DNA of 64,000 nucleotides from Paludibacteraceae bacterium. Its GTDB lineage: Bacteria; Bacteroidota; Bacteroidia; Bacteroidales; Paludibacteraceae. Where the stretch lies: NCBI GenBank assembly GCA_017630395.1, contig JAGBVI010000034.1, forward strand, positions 1-64,000, written 5' to 3'. The position numbers were made by a program, and so were the translations under genes. The notes below the pieces were generated by a model. It was not told the origin of the DNA, did no database searches, and worked only from the letters and a program-made list of their open reading frames with translations. Position 1 is the stretch's first letter; each line of letters opens with the position of its first letter. Below are positions 16,242-25,381 of the stretch, one piece after another.

Positions 16242-18230
16242 ATGAAAAAAAGAAGAACTACCTTGTTATTAATCTGCATTATAGCATGTAACTACTCACC
16301 GATATTTTCGGCTGAAATTCCGTTAGGAGTAATTGATTATATAGAGACCGTTGAAGAAAGCAAAATAGACGGAGAAGAGATAGTGGAATTACTAAACGAA
16401 TTGGAGGAGAACCCTTTGGATATTAACAATAGCAGTGAAGAAGATTTGCTTCAAATTCCGGACCTAACAGAGATAGACGTAAACAACATTCTCCTTCATC
16501 GAAAAAGATATGGAAAATTTCAGACATTATACGAGCTAAAACACCTACCCAATTTCACACAAGAAAAAATTTTCAAAATAGTTCCATTCCTAACTCTATC
16601 AAATGACAAGGATGAGAAACCACTGCAAACACTTCTAAAAGAAAACAACCATCAACTAAGCACTCTTTATCAAAGAAATTTTCCACAAAAAAAAGGATAT
16701 AAGAGGATTAAAGAAAAAGAACCCTATTATCTTGGAGACCCCAACAAATACTACTTTAAATATCGTTTTAACGCAAGCAACATATTTTACTTTGGGTATT
16801 CCGGAGAAAAAGATGCAGGAGAAGTCTTTTGGAACAAACAAAGTAAAGTATTTGATTTTCATTCTTTTTACTTCCAAGTCAATCAATATAAAATAATTAA
16901 AACCCTCTGCTTAGGAGACTACAAAGTAAACTTTGGGCAAGGATTGATAATTGGGACAGGTTCACTCTTTGGGAAAAGTAGCAATACCGTGCATCCCAAC
17001 AATCAAAAGCCTGGTATAAATAGATACACATCACTTAATGAAAATAATTATTTCAGAGGTATTGGAGCAACAATAAAGATAAAAAAATGGGATTACAGCC
17101 TATTTTTTTCAAGAAAAAAGAGAGATGCAAATTTAAGTTACTTAGGGATAACCTCTTTTCGCACAGATGGTATGCACAGGAGTAAAAACGAACTTTCCAA
17201 AAAGAGAAATATTCATGAAACAATCATTGGAGGGAATATTAAATATAGAAATGACCTCTTTGATGTAGGTTGTACCTTCTTATACACTCAATTTAGCGAC
17301 TCTCTAATGCCAACGGAACAACTCTACTTAAAACACAGACTCAGAGAAACAGATTGGCACTTAAACATTGGCGTTCACTACAAATTGATGTTAGGTAGAA
17401 TCCTGATATATGGAGAAACTGCACTGGATCGAAATGGATCGGCAGCCACATTAAATGCAGCTACATTCACTCCCTCATCGAGAATTGCATTTATGTTATT
17501 ACATAGAAGCTACCATGAAAAATATCAGTCCCTATACGGGAATGGATTTAGCGAAAACAGCAATATTGAAAATGAAAAAGGGCTCTATTTAGGATGTAAA
17601 CTACTACCATTCAAGCGAATAACAATTTCCGCCTATACTGATCTATATCGCTTTCCATGGGCAAAATACGGAATTGACAGAAGTTCATGGGGTAAAGACT
17701 TTCTTGTTCATCTACATCATAATACCAGCAACCACATAAACATGCAATTAAGATATAAGATGAAAATCAAAAGCGAAGAAGAAGAGAGCAAACAAACACT
17801 CCGATATCAGATTAAAGGAGAATGGAATAAAATTTCACTACAAACACAATTAGAAGGGAATCAATACAATAAAGAGAAAATAAGAAGTTTCGGCTGGATA
17901 GTAGCACTAGATTTGGAGCTAAAGGAGCTCCTAAAAAGATTGAACATAAATATACGCTATGCTTATTTTAAAACAGATAATTATAACAATCGCTTATATC
18001 TATATGAGAAAGACGTAACCAGCAGTTTTTCCATGCCGCTACACTATGGAGAAGGTCATCGGATAGGGATAAACATAGCTTATAAAATAAGAAAACAATT
18101 ACAATTATCTCTAAATGGAAATTCATTTATCTACACAGACGATAGAGAAACTTGCGGTAGCAACTACGAAGAGAGCATAGGAAACAAAACCTATCAAATT
18201 AAATGCTGCATTAAATGGAAAATAGATTAA
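16242..18230 (+). CDS. Helix-hairpin-helix outer-membrane barrel protein
   Basis: After a signal peptide (about 1-24), the N-terminal region holds ComEA-like helix-hairpin-helix repeats (ENPLDINNSSEEDLLQIPDL, then LHRKRYGKFQTLYELKHLPN). The remaining roughly 500 residues are beta-strand rich with YKVNFGQGLIIG, like an outer-membrane barrel. This combination is common in Bacteroidetes and has no assigned function. ATG 16242 is chosen over an upstream TTG at 16200, because the signal peptide begins there and it avoids overlap with the previous gene; this gives 662 aa. Confidence 0.75.
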   Translation: MKKRRTTLLLICIIACNYSPIFSAEIPLGVIDYIETVEESKIDGEEIVELLNELEENPLDINNSSEEDLLQIPDLTEIDVNNILLHRKRYGKFQTLYELKHLPNFTQEKIFKIVPFLTLSNDKDEKPLQTLLKENNHQLSTLYQRNFPQKKGYKRIKEKEPYYLGDPNKYYFKYRFNASNIFYFGYSGEKDAGEVFWNKQSKVFDFHSFYFQVNQYKIIKTLCLGDYKVNFGQGLIIGTGSLFGKSSNTVHPNNQKPGINRYTSLNENNYFRGIGATIKIKKWDYSLFFSRKKRDANLSYLGITSFRTDGMHRSKNELSKKRNIHETIIGGNIKYRNDLFDVGCTFLYTQFSDSLMPTEQLYLKHRLRETDWHLNIGVHYKLMLGRILIYGETALDRNGSAATLNAATFTPSSRIAFMLLHRSYHEKYQSLYGNGFSENSNIENEKGLYLGCKLLPFKRITISAYTDLYRFPWAKYGIDRSSWGKDFLVHLHHNTSNHINMQLRYKMKIKSEEEESKQTLRYQIKGEWNKISLQTQLEGNQYNKEKIRSFGWIVALDLELKELLKRLNINIRYAYFKTDNYNNRLYLYEKDVTSSFSMPLHYGEGHRIGINIAYKIRKQLQLSLNGNSFIYTDDRETCGSNYEESIGNKTYQIKCCIKWKID

Positions 18231-18685
18231 AGCAACAGAAAAAATCATTACAAAAAATTCCGCGTAATGAATTTATAGAACTCTTCTTAACTGAAATGAA
18301 AATCCCCAGACCTACACTTGTTTGGGAGGGGGCTTTCATAGAATATCCAGAGAAAAAAATTGTTAATAAATAATGTGCAATAATTACACTTTAATCAGTC
18401 TTCTGCATTTATTTCGAACTCATTTTCGTTGAATTATACCATAGATAAAAAATCACGTTCTGAAGAAAAAATTAGAAATACCCATTAATGGTCCGTTCAT
18501 GCCGAGTGCATTTTTTAGGACAATTATTTTGATATTAAATTCCTACGGTTTGAAATTAATTTCGAATATGCTTAAGCGAAACGCATTAGCTGCAGCTTTT
18601 ATAAAGTTCTGACCGCTCACTAATACAAAAAAAATGAATTTATGGAACCTCCACCTATTTATTCTAAAAAATTAGAAGAAGTTGT
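18231..18685. other. Intergenic region with repeat remnants
   Basis: No gene is seen. It contains copies of the dispersed terminal motif (AATTTATAGAACTCTTC near 18270, AATTTATGGAACCTCC near 18636) and an inner-core remnant at about 18540-18590 (AATTAATTTCG...TTAAGCGAAACGCA). A hairpin with stem 18297-18307/18328-18338 (one mismatch) follows the barrel gene but lacks a T tract. Confidence 0.5.
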
Positions 18686-19183
18686 CTAAACCACTTCAGC
18701 AAAAAGACTGATATTCTCATCTACAAAAAAAGCGACAATAGCAGTCATACGTTCTTCCATAAACAAGAAAGACTCCTCCAATTCATCAAAGGCTTCAAAA
18801 TCTACATACATTGAAAGAAATTCTTCCTCAGTAGTTTCTCTCTCCAGTTCAGCTTTATTTACATCATAAATTTCTTTTGCCTTGTACACCAATTTAGATA
18901 ACTCTTTAGCACCAAAAAGTCGCATCGCTTTTGCAAAAGGATTATCAAAAAAATAGGCACCATACCCATTTTGTATTAATTGAACAAATCCGCCATCATT
19001 CATTTCTTTTCTAAAGATTGAATAGGCTAATAACGCATTTTGGTGGCCGTTCAAACGCGCCATAGATTCAGCAGTCAAATCACCTCCAATTTCTTTCCAA
19101 TAAGCATCCACAAAAAGGTCAAGGAAAGCATCCATACCATTTTTTGAAGCCTCAATAATATCAGTTTCCAATAATTTAACCAT
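18686..19183 (-). CDS. DMP19 family (DUF4375) protein
   Basis: A 165-aa cytosolic, acidic, alpha-helical protein. The MNDGGFVQLIQNGYGAYFFDN segment fits the DMP19 signature (NGGFxQFFxN...G). The family was named after a Neisseria DNA-mimic protein, but most members have no known role, so DNA mimicry should not be assumed. It lies 4 bases after the HU-domain gene on the same strand and is probably co-transcribed with it. Confidence 0.6.
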   Translation of the reverse strand: MVKLLETDIIEASKNGMDAFLDLFVDAYWKEIGGDLTAESMARLNGHQNALLAYSIFRKEMNDGGFVQLIQNGYGAYFFDNPFAKAMRLFGAKELSKLVYKAKEIYDVNKAELERETTEEEFLSMYVDFEAFDELEESFLFMEERMTAIVAFFVDENISLFAEVV

Positions 19184-19187
19184 GACA

Positions 19188-20072
19188 TTAATTGCTAAAT
19201 TTAGAAATTGCTAAAACGTATGCAGAAGGAGAATTTTTCCAATTATTTTTCAAAAGTTCCAACTCCTCAGTAGATTCAGCGGAAGCAGCAACAACACAAA
19301 ATCTATCTTGCAACTTTAAAATAGTCAAAGAATCATCTATAGAGGTCCTATTTTCAGTGAGAAAAAGAATTGCCTCACTCTCCTCTTTAAAATCATTTAG
19401 CACCCAATAATAAAGAGTCTCTCCACCTTTATACAGAGTCAGTTCATTTGTCAATTCCTCAATACAAACTTTCTGCTGTTCCATCTCCTTTTTCACCAAC
19501 AAATCACTTGGAACTATAGAAGAAAAAGAGGCAGACCCCTCATGCGTAGAGTTTGTAATGGGTTGAAAAGCTAAGAACAAAGTTGCTACAGCAGCCGCAG
19601 TCCAAGCATAATGAGATTTCCCTGAAGAAGATGGTTCCAAGTTATTCTTCTCCACTCGGATACGAGGGAAATAAAAATCAGACAATCCATAATGAACAGA
19701 GTCTTCGATATGAAGATTTTTTATCAAAAAAGACAAACGATTATCCTTGTTAACAAACACCCCATAATTAGCTATCTCGCACGCACCATTTTGAGCAATT
19801 TTATCTTTTATGGATGAAACCCAACTAATAATTTTAGAGTTAGCTTCATCGAAAGAGACACCTTCAGTTTGAGATATCTCTTGTGCCAACAGTCCATCAT
19901 TATGGGTTAAGACAGGATTAAATATCACCTCTTTAGATGGAGGAGTAAAAAAATCCGAATCCGAGGGAGTTCCTATCACCTTCTCATTTACCACAAATCC
20001 ACCCAAAGACGGTACAATCACACATGAATGGTTGCCCAACAAAGTAACAATATAATCAAAAATATTCTTCAT
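19188..20072 (-). CDS. CCDC81-like HU domain protein with SPOR-like C-terminus
   Basis: A 294-aa protein. The N-terminus (residues about 1-125) matches the prokaryotic CCDC81-like HU domains (NHSCVIVPSLGGFVVN, FNPVLTHNDGLLAQEIS). A single membrane segment (WTAAAVATLFLAFQPI, about 155-172) and a C-terminal roughly 80-residue region resembling a SPOR peptidoglycan-binding domain follow. The domain order suggests a cytosolic DNA- or protein-binding head tethered to the cell wall. It has its own promoter box upstream. Confidence 0.7.
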   Translation of the reverse strand: MKNIFDYIVTLLGNHSCVIVPSLGGFVVNEKVIGTPSDSDFFTPPSKEVIFNPVLTHNDGLLAQEISQTEGVSFDEANSKIISWVSSIKDKIAQNGACEIANYGVFVNKDNRLSFLIKNLHIEDSVHYGLSDFYFPRIRVEKNNLEPSSSGKSHYAWTAAAVATLFLAFQPITNSTHEGSASFSSIVPSDLLVKKEMEQQKVCIEELTNELTLYKGGETLYYWVLNDFKEESEAILFLTENRTSIDDSLTILKLQDRFCVVAASAESTEELELLKNNWKNSPSAYVLAISKFSN

Positions 20073-20093
20073 AACTTTTCATTTGCAAGAGCA

Positions 20094-20101
20094 CAAAGAT
20101 A
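20094..20101 (-). promoter_or_regulatory. Promoter -7 box for HU-domain gene
   Basis: The complement reads TATCTTTG, 21 bases before the start codon, in the 115-base gap after cstA. Confidence 0.55.
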
Positions 20102-20187
20102 GCTAAATTTAAGTAAAGAATAGAACATAAGAAACAAGACTTATAAACAGACATATAAACAAGTTATTAACTTTTTTTTCATCAGTA

Positions 20188-21600
20188 TTACTGTCTACTT
20201 TTCCATACTTCAAAAACACCTATAGAGATAAGCACCATTACCACACCCACTGAATATGACACAGGTGCAGACAATGACAAACACTCCGGAGCCAAACAAA
20301 AATATGAAACACAAACCATTGTCATAAAAAGTGCCGGAATGTAGGTAACCCAATAAAACTTCTTTTGTAAAAAGAGATAAACAGTAATAGTCCAAAGGGT
20401 AAAGACAGAAAGAGTTTGATTGCACCACGCAAAGTACCTCCATATCATATCAAATCCCTCTTTATCCATCAAACTATAAATTAGAACTGCCAACGTTGCT
20501 AAAAACAAAGGGACACTGATTAAAAGTCTTTTTGAGATACTTTTCTGTTCGACATGCAAAAAATCCGCTACAATTAATCGGGCAGAACGAAGAGCAGTAT
20601 CTCCGGAAGTAATAGGAGCAAAAACTACACCCAATATAGCTAAAACGGCACCAACACTTCCCAACCAATCGCGGGTAATTGCATTTACAATCACACCCGC
20701 ATTCGATTCGTCCATGCCATTCTCATGGAAAAAGTAGTTTGCTGCAGCCGCCCAAATCAAAGCTACAATACCTTCCGTAATCATGGAACCATAAAAGACA
20801 GGACGCCCATATTTTTCATTGGTCAAACATCTTGCCATCAACGGAGATTGAGTTGCATGAAAACCTGAAATTGCTCCGCAAGCAATACTAACAAACATCA
20901 CCGGAAAAATTGGCAATTTATCTGCATTGGGATGGGTATTATGCAGACCATCAGTCAACTCAGGTATATCAGGAAAATTAACATATAACATCACCAATAT
21001 ACCGACAGCCATAAAAATTAATGCCACTGCAAATAATGGGTAAATTTTCCCGATAATTTTATCAACAGGCAACATTGTTGCCAGCATATAATAGATAAAA
21101 ATAACGATAATCCAAAACAAAGCATCAAATTTTTCAGGAGTTAATCCTGCCAATAAAGCAGCCGGACCAGATACAAAAACGGCTCCTACCAAAACCATTA
21201 ATATCACCGAAAAGAAGCGCATTACCAATTTGGTTCGACTTCCTAAATATCTACCTATCAATTCTGGAAGGCTTTCACCATCATGACGCATAGAAAGCAT
21301 ACCGGAAAAATAATCGTGTGTAGCTCCTGCAAAGATGCTTCCCAAGACAATCCAAAGATAAGACGCACTACCAAACTTTGCACCCATAATAGCTCCAAAG
21401 ATTGGACCCAAACCTGCAATATTTAGGAATTGTATCATAAAGATACGCCATGTCGTCATAGGAATAAAATCAACACCATCTTGCAATTTAACTGCAGGGG
21501 TCTCTCTCTTTAAATCAGGAGCAAAAATTCTCTCCATCAACTTTCCATAAACAAAGTAACCAACAATTAACGTTACTAATGCAATCGTAAATGTAACCAT
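20188..21600 (-). CDS. cstA: Carbon starvation protein CstA-like transporter
   Basis: A multi-pass inner-membrane transporter of the CstA family (peptide/pyruvate uptake in characterised members). The opening motifs FIPMTTWRIFMIQFLNIAG and GPIFGAIMGAKFG are diagnostic. At 470 aa it is the short Bacteroidetes type; E. coli CstA is about 700 aa. About 12-14 hydrophobic segments are visible. It follows the DUF4197 gene by 30 bases on the same strand. Confidence 0.9.
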   Translation of the reverse strand: MVTFTIALVTLIVGYFVYGKLMERIFAPDLKRETPAVKLQDGVDFIPMTTWRIFMIQFLNIAGLGPIFGAIMGAKFGSASYLWIVLGSIFAGATHDYFSGMLSMRHDGESLPELIGRYLGSRTKLVMRFFSVILMVLVGAVFVSGPAALLAGLTPEKFDALFWIIVIFIYYMLATMLPVDKIIGKIYPLFAVALIFMAVGILVMLYVNFPDIPELTDGLHNTHPNADKLPIFPVMFVSIACGAISGFHATQSPLMARCLTNEKYGRPVFYGSMITEGIVALIWAAAANYFFHENGMDESNAGVIVNAITRDWLGSVGAVLAILGVVFAPITSGDTALRSARLIVADFLHVEQKSISKRLLISVPLFLATLAVLIYSLMDKEGFDMIWRYFAWCNQTLSVFTLWTITVYLFLQKKFYWVTYIPALFMTMVCVSYFCLAPECLSLSAPVSYSVGVVMVLISIGVFEVWKSRQ

Positions 21601-21630
21601 AACAGCTATAATCTAAATCACAAAATCATG

Positions 21631-22497
21631 TCACTTCCTGTCCAATTGTCCAAATACATTTTGAAGAACATCACTAACACGAGCACTTGCATTATGTCTA
21701 ATATCTGCTTCTTTTTCAGACACTTTTAGGAACAACCCATCCAAAGCTTGACCTGTAATATAATTTGGCAAATTGTTATCTACCGGTTCAATGCTCCTTA
21801 ACATTTCAAAATATTTATCCTCAATCACACCTGTCATTCGAGCAACCTCTATAGCCGCCTTTGCTGCTTTAGAATCAAGCAACTCCACCAATTTATTGTT
21901 ATATGTTGCATAGGTGTCCCATGCAGTGATTGGAGTAACGTTCGCTATTTGAACTTTATTGAGCGAATCAGTAATAGAAGGATTAAAAGCTCCTTGCAAC
22001 TCAGTTAACGTATTATCCCTCAAATAGGTTGTAGCTGCGTTATCTTCTCCAAAAAGAATAGTCTTAGCTTCTCCCATAGACATTCCCGTAATAGCATCAA
22101 CGAAAATATCAATCGATTTAGGAGCTGCATTCTCAGCTGCTCTATTAAAAAGAGTTACTATTGTATCAGCCGTTGGAATAGAGACTCCTGAGGCACTCAA
22201 AATAGAGTTGAATGCAGGATTATTAGAAAGGGATTGTACAGCAGAAAATGCGGTCAATGCCTCTTTAGGTAAACCAATTCGTACTGCAGCATCAGCTAAA
22301 TACCCATCTTCTTTTCCTAAATTAGCTGCAGCGGTCTCAATTCCTATTTTCAACGCAGCTTTCAATCCATCTGCAATATCAAAGTCTCCTCCTTTACCTG
22401 CTTGCGTAACCGCCTTAATGATTTGTTGACCAGTTTCACTCTTTAACGCTTTATTCACAGTTGACAACACCGATGAAAGATTATCCAAAAGTCCCAT
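21631..22497 (-). CDS. DUF4197 domain-containing protein
   Basis: A 288-aa protein covering a complete DUF4197 domain (LKAALKIGIETAAANLGKEDGY, ITDSLNKVQIANVTPITAWDTY, GVIEDKYFEMLRS). Most members carry a signal peptide; this one begins MGLLDNLSSVLSTVNKAL without an obvious one, so its location is uncertain. The function is unknown. A TACATTTG box lies upstream at 22581-22588 on the same strand. Confidence 0.8.
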   Translation of the reverse strand: MGLLDNLSSVLSTVNKALKSETGQQIIKAVTQAGKGGDFDIADGLKAALKIGIETAAANLGKEDGYLADAAVRIGLPKEALTAFSAVQSLSNNPAFNSILSASGVSIPTADTIVTLFNRAAENAAPKSIDIFVDAITGMSMGEAKTILFGEDNAATTYLRDNTLTELQGAFNPSITDSLNKVQIANVTPITAWDTYATYNNKLVELLDSKAAKAAIEVARMTGVIEDKYFEMLRSIEPVDNNLPNYITGQALDGLFLKVSEKEADIRHNASARVSDVLQNVFGQLDRK

Positions 22498-22795
22498 ATT
22501 ATTACATTTTAATAGATTAACAGTTAAAAATCACCTTAAAAATTTCTCAAACAAAGAAATTGATCAGGCTATAATTTTCACAAATGTAAAAAAATGTTTT
22601 CAAGTTAGAAAAGACAAACAAATAGATTTTACCATTATCACTTCAATTTAATAGATTTTTCTCCATCTAAACAAAAACTCCTTTTGAATAATATCTACTA
22701 TTTAAAACTACAATATATAGGCAAACACCATAGAAATTTGGCTAAGTAGGGTTTATAAATTCAACATCAGAGAAAAAGAACAAAAAGAACTTTAC
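22498..22795. other. Intergenic region with promoter and repeat motif
   Basis: It contains the minus-strand TAnnTTTG box for the DUF4197 gene (complement of 22581-22588) and one copy of the dispersed motif (GTAGGGTTTATAAATTC near 22747). No gene is seen. Confidence 0.5.
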
Positions 22796-22822
22796 AAAAA
22801 AAGGAGGACCCACTAGCCCTCC
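22796..22822 (-). terminator. Intrinsic terminator of coiled-coil lipoprotein gene
   Basis: On the minus strand GGAGG (22818-22822) pairs with CCTCC (22803-22807), followed by a TTTTTT run, 27 bases after the stop codon. Confidence 0.8.
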
Positions 22823-22849
22823 TTCTATTTAAAATTCAATAAAAACCGA

Positions 22850-23707
22850 TTACTTAACTTGAATAATCAAGAATTTAGAATTAGCCCAAAAAGCATTGTA
22901 GTTAGTAATTTTCAAAATTAAATTCTTATCATCTTCTGATTTTTGAACCAACTTATAAGAATTAAGCGGGTGAGAAGTCAACAAGAAAGCTTTCTTAGAA
23001 TTAAGATCCAATTCTGTAAAGTTACGGATATCAACAGCAGTACAGATGCTAGGATTGATACTTGCAGACTTAAGTAATTTCTCTCTCAAACCTTTTTGTT
23101 TAAGAGTAGCCTTATCACCAACAAAATAGTAAGCTTTATTCAAAGCTTCTTCTTGAGCTGCCATAGCAATTTCTTGTTGAGTTGCCACTTGGAAAATAGA
23201 ATCAGCCTTAGTTGTCATAGAATCCAAAGAACTACTCAAAGAAGCAATTTTAATATCTTTGTTTTCCAATTGAGTTTTCAACTCTTTCATCTTCTTTTCA
23301 TTTTCCTTCAAATCTCTTTGCAATCCACTAACCAATCCACGGAAGTAAGCAGCATTTCCTTGAGCCTTAGACAAAGCTTGATCCAAAGAATCGATTTTCA
23401 TGCGGCTAGAACGAATTGCATCAGTGATAGTTTGAAAATCTTGTTGAATTTTTTGTTTGCTATCAGGAGTTACCCCTTCAGCACCTTGAGTCTCTTCTAA
23501 AATTCCCAACTCAGCATTCTTGATAGTTCTGAAGTTGGATTGAACTTCTTGGATAAGGGACAGATAGTTAGCCACCTCTTGGTCAACCATCTTCTTTTCG
23601 TTAACAAGAGAATCCAAACTCTTTTGTGTTGCTTCATATTGATCTTTGTAACAAGAAGTTGTTCCCAAAGCAAGACACACACTCAATAATAAAAATAGCT
23701 TTTTCAT
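22850..23707 (-). CDS. Coiled-coil lipoprotein (Cbp1-like)
   Basis: A 285-aa lipoprotein: the signal peptide ends in a lipobox TTSCY with Cys at about position 19. Residues about 25-185 are a long heptad-rich coiled coil, followed by a C-terminal globular domain (about 190-285). It resembles proteins annotated as Cbp1-type collagen-binding adhesins in Bacteroidales; binding to collagen is not supported by the sequence itself. It is flanked by a clear terminator and is probably monocistronic. Confidence 0.65.
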   Translation of the reverse strand: MKKLFLLLSVCLALGTTSCYKDQYEATQKSLDSLVNEKKMVDQEVANYLSLIQEVQSNFRTIKNAELGILEETQGAEGVTPDSKQKIQQDFQTITDAIRSSRMKIDSLDQALSKAQGNAAYFRGLVSGLQRDLKENEKKMKELKTQLENKDIKIASLSSSLDSMTTKADSIFQVATQQEIAMAAQEEALNKAYYFVGDKATLKQKGLREKLLKSASINPSICTAVDIRNFTELDLNSKKAFLLTSHPLNSYKLVQKSEDDKNLILKITNYNAFWANSKFLIIQVK

Positions 23708-23745
23708 CTTACAAAATAAATTAATATGTTATTACTAAATAAATT

Positions 23746-24432
23746 TCACACATCACATCCGCCCAAAACCATGACAATTTCGCCTTTGGGGGGATGATTT
23801 TCAAAATAGTTCTTAACTTCGACTAAAGTACCCCGAACAGTTTCTTCGTGAACTTTTGAAATCTCACGTGAGACAGACACTTTTCTTGTCTCTCCCATCA
23901 CCTCTATCATTTGTGTTAACGTCTTAACCAAACGGAACGGGGACTCATAAATCACTGTTGTTCTACACTCCTCTGCAAGCTCTTTCAATTTAGTCTGACG
24001 ACCTTTTTTCTGGGGCAAAAAGCCTTCGAAACAAAAACGGTCATTTGGCAATCCCGAATTCACCAAAGCAGGGACAAAAGCTGTGGCACCCGGAAGACAC
24101 TCTACCTCAACACCCGCCTCAACACAAGCTCGAACAATCAAAAATCCCGGATCGGAAATTGCTGGAGTTCCTGCATCGGAAATCAAAGCGATATTCTCCC
24201 CCATTTGTAAGCGAGATACGATAGTACTCAAACTTTTATGTTCGTTAAACTTATGATGAGACATCATCCTATTTTCTATCTGAAAATGTTTCAACAATAT
24301 CCCACTAGTTCGAGTATCTTCTGCCAAAATCAAGTCTACCTCCTTCAGCACACGGATAGCTCTAAAAGTCATATCCTCTAAATTGCCTACCGGAGTAGGA
24401 ACCAAAAACAATTTCCCAAATGTATTTTTCAC
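23746..24432 (-). CDS. rsmI: 16S rRNA (cytidine-1402-2'-O)-methyltransferase
   Basis: RsmI uses SAM to 2'-O-methylate C1402 in the decoding centre of 16S rRNA. The N-terminal LFLVPTPVGNLEDMTFRAIRVL, AEDTRTSG, ALISDAGTPAISDPG and LPGATAFVPALVNSGL motifs are those of the tetrapyrrole-methylase-fold family. At 228 aa it is a little shorter than E. coli RsmI at the C-terminus, which is usual in Bacteroidetes. Its start overlaps the stop of the upstream acidic-protein gene by four bases. Confidence 0.95.
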   Translation of the reverse strand: MKNTFGKLFLVPTPVGNLEDMTFRAIRVLKEVDLILAEDTRTSGILLKHFQIENRMMSHHKFNEHKSLSTIVSRLQMGENIALISDAGTPAISDPGFLIVRACVEAGVEVECLPGATAFVPALVNSGLPNDRFCFEGFLPQKKGRQTKLKELAEECRTTVIYESPFRLVKTLTQMIEVMGETRKVSVSREISKVHEETVRGTLVEVKNYFENHPPKGEIVMVLGGCDV

Positions 24433-25220
24433 GAAAAACGATTTTCAAGTAAAACTAAAAAATCTGCCACAGCGGCATTTTGTTCATCCCAAGAAAAATG
24501 AGAATGAATATAAGAGATTGCCTCGTCCAATGAAGCCATACCATCCAATACATCAATAGTTTGCGTCAACAAGCCCATATCACCACCGAACAACTCTTTA
24601 CTATACCTATAACGATCTACAATTCCCATTTTCTTCAAAGAGACAACAAAACGACTCTCTAAACGCTTCGAAACAACCTTCGTTGCAATATCAGTTTTAT
24701 CTTTTGTTGCAAATTTCGATGCATCCTCTGATGCTTTTTCAACTATACCATTAACAAAATCCGTGCCAAACTCATCATCAGTCTCAACTCTTAAATTTTC
24801 ATCATTAGCATCATTTTCATCCTCATCCCAATCATCACTTTCATCTTCATACCCCTCATTATCGTCATCTTCCCATTCCTCCTCTTCATCCAATTCGTCA
24901 TACTCTTCATCCAATTCCTCACACTCTTCATCTTCATCTAAAAACACATCCTCACTATCCATTATTTGCATCTCATCCTCCTCATCTTCAACTAGTTCTG
25001 ATTGAAATGTATCCGGCTCTACTTCTTCAATTTGCGAAGTAACACCCACTGTATTCAATGGAGATAGCTCCTTAATTCGGTCTGATATATGCTCCACTTT
25101 TACAGAAGCAAGATTCAACACGCTGAGAGGAATCTCCGCCATCTCGGACATACCATCAAAAAGCAGTAACAACTCCTTCAAGTCATTAACAATAAGAGAC
25201 CTTAATTCGTTATTATTCAT
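24429..25220 (-). CDS. Acidic low-complexity protein, operon partner of rsmI
   Basis: A 263-aa protein in three parts: a helical N-terminus (1-65), a strongly acidic Glu/Asp stretch (about 75-150) and a C-terminal domain (about 185-263) with DRYRYSKELFGGDMGLLTQT and AVADFLVLLENRF. The C-terminal part looks like a conserved Bacteroidales hypothetical, but I know no function. No signal peptide is seen. The GA-rich tract makes the complement appear as an artefactual Ser-rich ORF. Confidence 0.7.
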   Translation of the reverse strand: MNNNELRSLIVNDLKELLLLFDGMSEMAEIPLSVLNLASVKVEHISDRIKELSPLNTVGVTSQIEEVEPDTFQSELVEDEEDEMQIMDSEDVFLDEDEECEELDEEYDELDEEEEWEDDDNEGYEDESDDWDEDENDANDENLRVETDDEFGTDFVNGIVEKASEDASKFATKDKTDIATKVVSKRLESRFVVSLKKMGIVDRYRYSKELFGGDMGLLTQTIDVLDGMASLDEAISYIHSHFSWDEQNAAVADFLVLLENRFS

Positions 25221-25319
25221 TTTAACAAAATTTTATTCAATCAACCAAGAACTTATACATAAAACAACGAAATTAAAATTTCTTGTTTAGAAAAAAACTA
25301 TTTCGTCTGATATTTTATT

Positions 25320-25327
25320 TATCTTTG
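25320..25327 (+). promoter_or_regulatory. Promoter -7 box for AI-2E-type gene
   Basis: TATCTTTG, 55 bases before the ATG at 25382. No clear -33 TTG is seen at the usual spacing. Confidence 0.45.
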
Positions 25328-25381
25328 TAAAGATATAAAATTATTGAGCTTCAATGCCTATTTTTTAAAGTTTTTTTTAGT

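Noticed and set aside
18297-18338. Terminator after the helix-hairpin-helix barrel gene
   Set aside because: The stem has a mismatch and a long loop, and no T tract follows on either strand.
24763-25005. Ser-rich plus-strand ORF
   Set aside because: It is the complement of the Asp/Glu-rich tract in the acidic protein gene and is a compositional artefact.
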